In this document: positions 42,705 through 50,309 of the stretch, one piece after another
Layout of the letters: the number at the start of each line of letters is the position of its first letter
Numbering within the stretch: position 1 is the stretch's first letter
Assembly: GCF_002899825.2 (NCBI RefSeq)
Contig: NZ_PPED02000008.1
Span: 54,295-118,294, forward strand
DNA length: 64,000 nucleotides
Reading direction: 5' to 3'
Source of the DNA: Chryseobacterium phosphatilyticum
GTDB lineage: Bacteria; Bacteroidota; Bacteroidia; Flavobacteriales; Weeksellaceae
Translations under genes and position numbers: made by a program
Notes under the pieces: generated by a model
The model's input: the letters and a program-made list of their open reading frames with translations, nothing else
What the model was told of the DNA's origin: nothing
The model's database searches: none

Positions 42705-44225
42705 TTACTGGAAGTCTTCATCTTCTATTAATTCATCAATAAAATATACAATATCTTCACGGTCGTACTTATCCGGGAACTGGTAACCGTTGATGATAAG
42801 AATAGGAGTGAAGTTTAATCCTGCAGCACTATTTTGTTGTGACATTTCAACCAGAGGATTCAGATTTTCTGAGGTGGGAACACCACCGGATAACATATTG
42901 ATTTTACTTTCATCCTTTGTTTCGAACCATTTTTCAATAGCTTGTAGGAAATCTTTTTCAGGCTTATTATTGTAAATATAAGTTAAGTCGGAAATTAGTT
43001 GAGTATATTTTTCGTTGGCTCTGTCAGGTGTATAATTGAATCTCATTTGTAAAGAAACGCTATCAGGATATTTTTCTAAAATACTTTCTGCTAGTTTATG
43101 AGCATCTTTACAGAAACCACAATAGGGGTTTGAAACAATTGAAATACGAAGATTTGAATCCTTTTTTCCTACTGAAAAAGTTTGAGTATCCTGAAATTCT
43201 ATTTTTTCATTTTCCAGCAGCTGGCTTTTGAAAAGGTCATAATTTCTTTTAAATCTAAGATTTTTAGCGTTTGATTTTTGAAGGGTTTCTTTTTGTTCAA
43301 GAAGAGTAGAGAAATATAGGACCGCAGAGAAAGTTAGAATCCAAAGAATTATCGTCAGGAGAAGTGCCCCTATCCCAAATGGAGAATTCTGGAAGAAGAT
43401 GTTGCTGATCACCAACTGACCAATAAGAATAGAAATAATCAAAAGACAGATTCTACAGAAAGCTTTTTCTACGAAAGCCTGGATGTATAAAGAATAGCCG
43501 ATGGCTAATATAGAAACAAAAGTAAATCCTTTTACAAGATAAGCAGTTGCCGGTAAGAATAATCCTAATATGGTAAGACCTACAAAATAAATCAGAGAGA
43601 AATCTGCAAATTTCAAACCCAGGATGCTGGTTTTGTCCTGTTTAATAATTTTATCACATGAATTGGTTGTCTGGCTTGCTGCAGCACCACCGCCTCCGCC
43701 ACAGATACTTCCAATTACGGTAGAAACATTACCGAATTTTTGATTAAAAATTTCCAGTGAAATATAGACTCCGGCTAAAGACAAAAGGTTGAAGATGGCT
43801 TCATATATGCTTTGGCTCAGGAAGGAATAAATAAGGATAACTGCGAAAACAGCATAAAGGATTGGTTTGAAATTGAATGCTGACTTGTTTTCAGCGTTTT
43901 CTGTTTTTTCAAATAACAGGACGAAGTCTGTGGATTTTTTGTAAAGTTCTTCCTTGTTGAGTGTTTTTGCTTTTTCAGAATATACTGAATAACTGCTTCC
44001 TGATTTTTTTACCAGCGAAAAGGAATTTTCAACAATCGCAATAAACTCTTCCGGAAGTTCATCCCAATATTCTTTATCAAGTTCATACGCATCATTTTTG
44101 ACTCCCAAAAAATTTAAAGTATCACTGAATGCCAGTGCTGACGGGTAATTTGGGTGAGAGTTAAACTGGAAAATAAATTCCTGTTTGTCAAGTTTCAGAT
44201 AGTTTATTAGTTTGTCAAAAATCAT
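42705..44225 (-). CDS. VKOR-thioredoxin fusion with degenerate C39-like N-terminal domain
   Basis: The 506-residue protein has three parts. Residues 1-108 resemble a C39 peptidase-like domain without the catalytic Cys and His. Residues 120-310 form a vitamin K epoxide reductase domain with C175, C190 and the active C257-R-I-C260. Residues 345-506 form a DsbA-like thioredoxin domain with C369-G-F-C372 (NPYCGFC). Such fusions oxidise thiols in exported proteins using quinone. It is the first gene of the locus, next to two Cys-rich precursors, which are its obvious substrates. The inactive C39-like part might bind their leaders (inference). Confidence 0.9.
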   Translation of the reverse strand: MIFDKLINYLKLDKQEFIFQFNSHPNYPSALAFSDTLNFLGVKNDAYELDKEYWDELPEEFIAIVENSFSLVKKSGSSYSVYSEKAKTLNKEELYKKSTDFVLLFEKTENAENKSAFNFKPILYAVFAVILIYSFLSQSIYEAIFNLLSLAGVYISLEIFNQKFGNVSTVIGSICGGGGGAAASQTTNSCDKIIKQDKTSILGLKFADFSLIYFVGLTILGLFLPATAYLVKGFTFVSILAIGYSLYIQAFVEKAFCRICLLIISILIGQLVISNIFFQNSPFGIGALLLTIILWILTFSAVLYFSTLLEQKETLQKSNAKNLRFKRNYDLFKSQLLENEKIEFQDTQTFSVGKKDSNLRISIVSNPYCGFCKDAHKLAESILEKYPDSVSLQMRFNYTPDRANEKYTQLISDLTYIYNNKPEKDFLQAIEKWFETKDESKINMLSGGVPTSENLNPLVEMSQQNSAAGLNFTPILIINGYQFPDKYDREDIVYFIDELIEDEDFQ

Positions 44226-44890
44226 ATTAATTTTTTTATCTAAAATACACAGATGTTTTAAATAAACAAAAATTTTTTTCTTTTATTAGTGAGATATAAC
44301 CGGCTGTTGGTAGATTTAGTTTGAATTTCAATATTTTATTTTTATGAGATGAAGATTTTCATTTTACTATTTACGGTGATAAGTATAGTGCCTGTGAAAT
44401 TCAATATAGGAAATTCCGGTTTTATGATGTCATTTTCTTGTGTATTCCTATGTTTATGCGATAAGTATGAATTTTATTTTATGGATTCCTGCAGTTTATA
44501 ATATTATATGATCTCTGACTTAAAAAAAATGCTCCGGTAATTCTTTCATTTTTGCTTTTTGAAGATCATATTGAATTGTAATTCTAAAATGATCGTCTTT
44601 ATATTTTCATAATAGTTGTAAAACTTATTTTTCAACTTTCCATAGCTAATGTCAATTATAGTAGAATAACTCTAATTTTTTATTTATTGAAAACGGAGGA
44701 TAACTGGAATATTTATTTATTAAACAAATGTTTGGTTTTGCGCGTTATTTATACCTTAATTATACTTTAATTGATGTTTTATTGTTGTATCTAAGTATTA
44801 GCTATGATTAATGTTATCGTTGGGTGAACTCAAAAAAACTTAAAAAATCATAAAGTTTTCATAAAGTTTCAAAAAAGAAAAGAAATGTTT
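44226..44890. other. non-coding spacer
   Basis: This AT-rich stretch holds no convincing gene. One 50-codon frame (44349-44501, +) has a hydrophobic start but also many Cys, Met and Phe and no neighbours that support it. The divergent promoter of the VKOR gene should lie near 44230-44290, but no clear box is seen. Many T runs occur. Confidence 0.6.
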
Positions 44891-44919
44891 TTGTATTTAT
44901 AAAATATGTCGTACTTTTA
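44891..44919 (+). promoter_or_regulatory. promoter of the possible small RNA
   Basis: TTG (44891-44893, within TTTTTG), 18 bases, then TACTTTTA (44912-44919), one base off the -7 consensus. Confidence 0.5.
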
Positions 44920-44924
44920 CATCG

Positions 44925-45011
44925 CCTTGAATGAGGGAACAAGTCAAGGTAATAAATTTTTTTTCATCATTTGTGTTTTTAGAATCGTATCGCCTGATAC
45001 GATTCTTTTTT
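44925..45011 (+). ncRNA. possible small RNA of about 87 nt
   Basis: A promoter-like pair lies just upstream. The segment opens with CCTTGA (44925-44930) that can pair with TCAAGG (44944-44949), continues with a T-rich single strand, and ends with the strong hairpin AGAATCGTATC/GATACGATTCT and seven T (44981-45011). The T run is on the + strand only, so the terminator does not serve the - strand gene ending at 45016, and no + strand gene precedes it. An RNA gene is the simplest reading. No known RNA family is recognised. Confidence 0.5.
44981..45011 (+). terminator. terminator with no upstream gene on the same strand
   Basis: 11-bp perfect arms AGAATCGTATC / GATACGATTCT, 4-base loop, then TTTTTT on the + strand. 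Confidence 0.85.
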
Positions 45012-45015
45012 ATGC

Positions 45016-46074
45016 CTATTTTTCATAGTTTAAAAGGAGGTCAATGAAGTAAGAATAAGTAACAGAACCTTCCTGTTGATTCGTCTTTAGGAACAGATTG
45101 TTAGTGTATCCAAAGAAGTCATCCAGCCAACCCTGATGGGTAAGGGCAAATTTTTTTTCATAAGCCCGATCCTTTTTCATCGCTATAGAATAATTGTTCA
45201 GAACTGATTGCACGAACTCAGGATCATCCTCAACGATAAATCTTAAAAGACTTTTGAGAGTAAAGTATTCCGTACTGTATCTCAGATCCATATTGCCGGA
45301 ATTGATCCCTATTAAATATCCTACAAAGTTGGCTTCCTGTTCTCTGGCAAATCCAAGCTGATGAGAACTTTCGTGAGCGGTAGTGAAAGGAATGAAAGTA
45401 GGGGGTAATTCAGAATTATATTGCGCCTCAGCAGTAAAGGGATTGTAATATCCAAGAATTCCTGTGAAGCTCATAATGTACTTAAATAAACTAGGTTTAA
45501 TGTTCAAAATCCCTGATGTTTTTTTATCAGAGATGTATCGTGGTAACTTCGTCTGCTGAAGGAGGATTTCCTGTTGTACAGATTTCAAATCGGTAATGAT
45601 AAAAATACCTTGCTTATCTTCATGCACAGATTGACGCGTGATCTTACATCTTTCAAGATAACGTAAAGCCAGTTTTTTTGCTTTTTCGGTTTCCGGCTTT
45701 TCCTGACTTGAAAGTTTCTTAATGATAGGGGTCTGAAAATAGAGCATTCCCCAAAATATTTGATAGATAAAATAAAATGCATTAAGAATAATAAGAATCT
45801 TCAGAATAGAATTATTCCTTTTTTCTTTTTTGAATAAAGAAATGATGTGATAGAAAAGCCCCCCTCCCAATATAATATAGATAAGATCTCCCACAGAAAA
45901 TGGAATCCAGCTCAATAAAACCTGATGAAATCTTTTTTGAAATTCAAAAAACTTTTCGAAAAAAGAAATCATAAATGCAGACTTTGAGAAAAGGTAAAAC
46001 AAAAGAAATTGGGCAAGTAATACACCTGCCCAATTTCTTTTTTTATATAGTATTTTCGTAATATTAATGACCAT
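45016..46074 (-). CDS. DUF3810 membrane protein with HExxH motif
   Basis: The 352-residue protein has membrane segments near residues 17-35, 58-80 and 90-110, and a periplasmic domain with H234-E-S-S-H238 and E247 (HESSHQLGFAREQEANF), a zinc-metallopeptidase-like site conserved in DUF3810. The C-terminus (WLDDFFGYTNNLFLKTNQQEGSVTYSYFIDLLL) is also typical. The substrate is unknown. Its start overlaps the end of the transporter gene by 11 bases, so they are co-translated. Confidence 0.85.
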   Translation of the reverse strand: MVINITKILYKKRNWAGVLLAQFLLFYLFSKSAFMISFFEKFFEFQKRFHQVLLSWIPFSVGDLIYIILGGGLFYHIISLFKKEKRNNSILKILIILNAFYFIYQIFWGMLYFQTPIIKKLSSQEKPETEKAKKLALRYLERCKITRQSVHEDKQGIFIITDLKSVQQEILLQQTKLPRYISDKKTSGILNIKPSLFKYIMSFTGILGYYNPFTAEAQYNSELPPTFIPFTTAHESSHQLGFAREQEANFVGYLIGINSGNMDLRYSTEYFTLKSLLRFIVEDDPEFVQSVLNNYSIAMKKDRAYEKKFALTHQGWLDDFFGYTNNLFLKTNQQEGSVTYSYFIDLLLNYEK

Positions 46075-47509
46075 TGCCTTTAGATATTTGATCCAGATTG
46101 ATCCCCTGAGCTTTTAAAATTCCGGTCACCCGGATTGCATAGAATGCAAGATAAGCAAAACAAAGAACACCTACGATATAACTGAATTGAATATTGATGA
46201 TGTCTGCTACATATCCCTGAAGAAGACTTACAATTCCACCTCCCATAATCATCATGATCAGGTAACCGGATCCCTGGTTGGTATGCTTCCCGAGTCCATT
46301 AATTGCCAAAGCAAAAATACATGGCCATAAAGTAGAACAGAATAATCCTACACTTGTAAATGCATAGACAGAAACCATTCCTGTGGTAAACATGCCAATA
46401 AGTAAAGCCGCTATTCCGGCTAATGAAAAGATCAAAAGCATTCTCGCAGGATTACCTTTACTCATGATGTCACAAATAATCATAGCAATAATAACAAATC
46501 CATATACATAAAATGGAGACAGATCATGTTTGGCAATAGCATTTACCAATAAGAATACACCGAATGCAAGGTAAGGAGCCAGGAATCTCAGTATTTTTTT
46601 GAATCCGGCATTAACATCAAATGCCTCTACAGCACCGGTCCAACGGCCAATCATTAATGATGCCCAGTACAGTGAAACATAAGGTGCTACATCTTTCGTT
46701 TCAAACCCTAGATTTTTTTCCATAAACGCAGGAAGATTACTTGCAGTAGAAACTTCTACCCCAACATATACAAAGATGGCAATCATTCCCATAACCAATT
46801 GAGGATACTGGAATGCAGAGCTTCTATGCTCACCCGGAGTTGAATCATCTGTATCTTCAGTGTTAGTTGGAGTCACGGTAGGAAGAGAGGAAAACTTTAA
46901 CATTAAAGCCACCAATACAAAGGCCACCCCTAAAATCAGGTAAGGTGTTTTTACACTTTCTATACTTGCTTCCGTATTGGCTGCAGTGGCAGAACCAAAA
47001 ATCGCAAAAGCAACGATAAGCGGACCAATAGTAGTTCCCAGATTGTTTATTCCTCCGGCCATTGTTAATCTCTGAGATCCTGTTTCTTTAGGACCTACCT
47101 CAATAGCCAGGGGATTGGCAACAATTTGTTGTAACGAAAAACCTAAACCTACAATAAATAGTCCGGAGATCATCAGAGGGAAAGATTTCAAATTGGCTGC
47201 GGGGTAAAACAATAGTGTCCCTATAGCAGAGATGATAAGTCCCACGATAAGCCCGTTTTTATACCCGATTTTATTGATTAAATCCTGCTTAATTCCTTTT
47301 GATATAATCATATAAATCAGAGAGCCTACCGTGTAAGCAACGTAAAAGCAGATCTGTACGAGCATACTTTCAGTTTGCGTTAAATTGAAGGCTTTTTGGA
47401 ATACCGGGATCAGAATATCATTGCTGGCCGCTACAAATCCCCAGAAGAAGAATACAGTAACCAACGGAATGAATTGTGCCCAATTGGTTTGTTTAGAATA
47501 ATTTGACAT
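46064..47509 (-). CDS. sugar MFS transporter of the FucP type
   Basis: The protein of about 481 residues has 12 predicted helices. VFFFWGFVAASNDILIPVFQKAFNL and GLGFSLQQIVANPLAIEVGP are characteristic of the fucose/glucose/galactose:H+ symporter family. The start at 47509 (MSNYSKQT) is preferred over the ATG at 47527. The substrate cannot be told from sequence. A sugar kinase gene (49442) and a maltoporin-like porin (53148) lie nearby. Confidence 0.88.
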   Translation of the reverse strand: MSNYSKQTNWAQFIPLVTVFFFWGFVAASNDILIPVFQKAFNLTQTESMLVQICFYVAYTVGSLIYMIISKGIKQDLINKIGYKNGLIVGLIISAIGTLLFYPAANLKSFPLMISGLFIVGLGFSLQQIVANPLAIEVGPKETGSQRLTMAGGINNLGTTIGPLIVAFAIFGSATAANTEASIESVKTPYLILGVAFVLVALMLKFSSLPTVTPTNTEDTDDSTPGEHRSSAFQYPQLVMGMIAIFVYVGVEVSTASNLPAFMEKNLGFETKDVAPYVSLYWASLMIGRWTGAVEAFDVNAGFKKILRFLAPYLAFGVFLLVNAIAKHDLSPFYVYGFVIIAMIICDIMSKGNPARMLLIFSLAGIAALLIGMFTTGMVSVYAFTSVGLFCSTLWPCIFALAINGLGKHTNQGSGYLIMMIMGGGIVSLLQGYVADIINIQFSYIVGVLCFAYLAFYAIRVTGILKAQGINLDQISKGNGH

Positions 47510-47547
47510 ATTTATTAAAGATTTCACAACAAATATAATTATTTCCT

Positions 47548-48276
47548 TTATATGGAATACTTAATGAGAGTTTTTTTTATTTCTTCGAAAGCTTCTGATT
47601 TTGAGTCCTTTGAGGTGGATGTAGGGTCTATGACGCCATTAAAATATACCTTTACTCTTCCGGGATAGCCCTGGGAGTTGTCAAAAGGGAACATTTTTTT
47701 CAATCCAATAAAGGTATGAACTGCAATAGGAGAGCTGTGCTTTGATGCTAAAATAAATGCTCCGTCTTTAAAATCATCCAGGATAACGGAAGTGTCGTCC
47801 GGAACTCCTCCTTCAGGGAAAATAGCAATACTGTTACCCTCTTCCATTTTTTCAGCACATCTTCGGTATACATCAGCACGACTTCTTGCACTGGCTCTGT
47901 CAACCATTACGCATATCCTCTTATAAATCGTTCCAAAAATAGGAATCTTTACAAGTTCCTTTTTTCCGACAAAACAAATAGGATGGTGTGGTGATAAAAT
48001 ACACACCAGCATAATATCCATAATGGACGTGTGATTGGATATAAAAACGTAAGGCTTGTTTTTATCCATTTCCTGATCGGATAATTTGATAAGATCATAT
48101 CGGAAACCCATTCCGTAGAACATGCCAAAACACCAGAGACGAATAAATTTATAAGCGTATTTATAATGCTTTTTAGTAAAAGATAAAATATAAACAGGGA
48201 TTCCCAGAATGATAGTTAGAAAAAAAGCTAACACCAACAGCCAGAATCGCCAAAGATAATTTAGAATTTTTGTCAC
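47548..48276 (-). CDS. 1-acyl-sn-glycerol-3-phosphate acyltransferase
   Basis: This PlsC-type enzyme of 242 residues makes phosphatidic acid at the inner membrane. A hydrophobic segment (11-33) precedes the catalytic N81-H82-x4-D87 (NHTSIMD) and the FPEGG motif near 153-157. The start codon is GTG at 48276, 3 bases after the GtrA-gene stop, so the two are coupled. Phospholipid synthesis is the expected role; other acyl acceptors are possible in this family. Confidence 0.9.
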   Translation of the reverse strand: MTKILNYLWRFWLLVLAFFLTIILGIPVYILSFTKKHYKYAYKFIRLWCFGMFYGMGFRYDLIKLSDQEMDKNKPYVFISNHTSIMDIMLVCILSPHHPICFVGKKELVKIPIFGTIYKRICVMVDRASARSRADVYRRCAEKMEEGNSIAIFPEGGVPDDTSVILDDFKDGAFILASKHSSPIAVHTFIGLKKMFPFDNSQGYPGRVKVYFNGVIDPTSTSKDSKSEAFEEIKKTLIKYSI

Positions 48277-48279
48277 CGT

Positions 48280-48738
48280 TTAACCGTTAAAAATTACTTT
48301 CTTTTTTACTGAATAATTAAGAATAGAAACCAATAAGATTGCTGCAATTTTACTGATCATTTCCGGGCTCAAGGTATAAAAAAATAAATTGATATTGTCT
48401 TTGAATATAAAACTGTAAAATACCTGAAAGAAACTTAAGCTTAATAAAGTAGATATAAATGATACTCCCATAAAATATGCAAATTCCTTTTTCTTGGAAT
48501 GTTTTCCTCTTTCAAACACAAACCAGATACTCAGAAAGTAGTTGGTAATAATCCCGCAACAGGTTGAAAAAATGTTACTCAAAGGATAATGTATCCCATG
48601 AAAATTGGTTTCCTTAATAAATAAGTGAGGAAGATAGGTGCTGAATATTTTAAAACTGCCAATTTCTACAACAGCACTTAGTCCTCCGGCAATGATGAAG
48701 AACAGAACCTGCTTCTGGCGTAAGAGTATTTCTTTCAT
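48280..48738 (-). CDS. GtrA-family membrane protein
   Basis: The 152-residue protein has four membrane helices (about 14-30, 50-75, 85-110, 125-145) with the GtrA opening VLFFIIAGGLSAVVEIGSF and the conserved LSIWFVFERGKHSKKKEF segment. GtrA proteins are thought to flip lipid-linked sugars for surface polysaccharides. No glycosyltransferase gene is adjacent, so the partner is unknown. Confidence 0.88.
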   Translation of the reverse strand: MKEILLRQKQVLFFIIAGGLSAVVEIGSFKIFSTYLPHLFIKETNFHGIHYPLSNIFSTCCGIITNYFLSIWFVFERGKHSKKKEFAYFMGVSFISTLLSLSFFQVFYSFIFKDNINLFFYTLSPEMISKIAAILLVSILNYSVKKKVIFNG

Positions 48739-49092
48739 GTAATTAATCTAAATAGTATTCATATCATGCTTGAAATCAGGTTTTTTATATAAAAATACCC
48801 TGTTGTCAATGGTTTCAAAACAATAAATAATAGATTATCTCTATCCATCAACAGGATCTTTGAAAATATGAATATGCAAATTTATAACTATATGTTAAAC
48901 ACTGAAAAAAGTTGTTAAAATATTTTTTTTAATAAAAATTATTTCTAATTTTAATACACAGAATGATGTAATAACAACCTGATAATAAATTCATTTTCAA
49001 ACTCTTGTGTGAATGGTTTTTTCTATCTTGTAATGCACGGTTGAAGGCATACTACTCCAACATTTTATGATCCAATTGATAATAATATTTGT
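48739..49092. other. divergent intergenic region
   Basis: The 354 bp contain no gene. A -7-like box on the - strand (CAAATTTA read on +, 48877-48884) could serve the GtrA gene, without a clear -33. CCTGTTG and CAACAGG are complementary but about 45 bases apart. The remainder is AT-rich. Confidence 0.5.
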
Positions 49093-49356
49093 ATGAAACG
49101 TCAAAACAAATACAGAAAATTCCAGCTTCAACAGAAAAATATTGAAGCTCTTGAAAAAGAAAATTCTCGCTTCAAACGAGTCTATTCAGAGTACGAAAAT
49201 ATGTCAAATGAACTTTGGAATCTTGAAAACTCCAAAGGTGAACCCGTTCCCGATGATTTTATTAATGCTATGGTATTACAGACTTCTTATCTGGAAGATG
49301 AAATTGAAGATTGGCTCTTACAGTTCAATCAAAAAAAAACTGATATAAAACATTAG
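49093..49356 (+). CDS. small coiled-coil protein, unknown
   Basis: The 87-residue protein has a basic start (MKRQNKYRKFQLQQKN) and a charged helical body (EALEKENSRFKRVYSEYENMSNELWNLE), then GEPVPDDFINAMVLQTSYLEDEIEDWL. It is probably a short coiled coil, cytoplasmic, with no Cys. It is not recognised. It stands 86 bases before the sugar kinase gene. Even codon use supports a real gene. Confidence 0.65.
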   Translation: MKRQNKYRKFQLQQKNIEALEKENSRFKRVYSEYENMSNELWNLENSKGEPVPDDFINAMVLQTSYLEDEIEDWLLQFNQKKTDIKH

Positions 49357-49441
49357 TGATTTTAAACAGCTTCGGAGTTGTTTTTAAATGCTATTTGAAG
49401 ATAAATTCATAATTTAGCATCCTTAAATTAAAATCTAAAAT

Positions 49442-50293
49442 ATGGTTGCTATTGTAGATAGTGGTTCTACTAAAACGGATTGGGTGATATTGGATGACTT
49501 TAAAAAAGTTTTCCTGAAAACAGAAACCATTGGTTTCAATCCGAATTTTATCAATAGAGAACTTATCGCTCCTGAAATTCAGAAAAACAGCAACCTGATG
49601 TTGGTGAAAAATTCAATTACCAAAGTCTTTTTTTATGGTTCCGGATGTGGTGTGCAAAAAAACTGCGAAACCATTGAAGAAGAAATCAAAAAAGTATTTG
49701 GGAAAGCTGATATTATTGTAAAAGAAGATCTAATGGCTGCAGCTTATGCAGCATACAGCGGGAAGCCCGCAATCGTGTGTATTCTGGGCACAGGATCAAA
49801 TTCTTGTTATTTTGACGGTGAAAATCTGAAAATAGAACTGCCATCTCTTGGGTTCCTGATTGGAGATGAGGGAAGCGGAAGTGCGATCGGAAAACAACTC
49901 GTAAGAAGGTATTTTATGAAAAAACTACCTTCGGATCTTCATAGTGAGTTTGCAACAGAATACCAACTGACTGTAGAAGATGCATTGAAAAATATGTATC
50001 ATGCACCAAGACCTAATGCTTACCTAGCCAATTTTACCAAATTTGTTATCGAAAGAAAGGAGCATCCTTATTTTAAAGATATGGTTTTTGAAGAGATGAA
50101 AAACTTCTTCGAATACCAGGTTCTTCCTTATGATGAAGCAAAAGATGCCGAGATTAACTTCATCGGTTCCATTGCTTATTATTATGAAAATATTCTACGT
50201 TCTGTTGCTACAGAACTTCATTTAAATGTGGGACATGTTGTTCAGAAACCAATTGAAAGCTTAGTAGACTACCACATTAAATATATACTCTAA
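49442..50293 (+). CDS. N-acetylglucosamine kinase-like (BadF/BadG family) kinase
   Basis: The 283-residue ATPase has the phosphate-1 motif DSGSTKTDWVI at residues 5-15, the phosphate-2 region ILGTGSNSCYFDG near 116-128 and LIGDEGSGSAIGKQLV near 140. This matches the N-acetylglucosamine kinase branch of the actin-like ATPase family, which phosphorylates amino sugars salvaged from cell walls. Flavobacteria often have it beside maeB, as here (16 bases apart). Confidence 0.85.
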   Translation: MVAIVDSGSTKTDWVILDDFKKVFLKTETIGFNPNFINRELIAPEIQKNSNLMLVKNSITKVFFYGSGCGVQKNCETIEEEIKKVFGKADIIVKEDLMAAAYAAYSGKPAIVCILGTGSNSCYFDGENLKIELPSLGFLIGDEGSGSAIGKQLVRRYFMKKLPSDLHSEFATEYQLTVEDALKNMYHAPRPNAYLANFTKFVIERKEHPYFKDMVFEEMKNFFEYQVLPYDEAKDAEINFIGSIAYYYENILRSVATELHLNVGHVVQKPIESLVDYHIKYIL

Positions 50294-50309
50294 CAAAAAA
50301 CAAAATTTT

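Noticed and set aside
44349..44501. 50-codon + strand frame with a hydrophobic start in the gap upstream of the VKOR gene
   Set aside because: Composition (many Cys, Met, Phe and Tyr from T-rich DNA) and lack of leader, promoter or neighbours suggest chance.
44925..45011. 4.5S/SRP RNA for the short + strand transcript
   Set aside because: The conserved GGAA-type loop and asymmetric bulge sequences of SRP RNA are absent.
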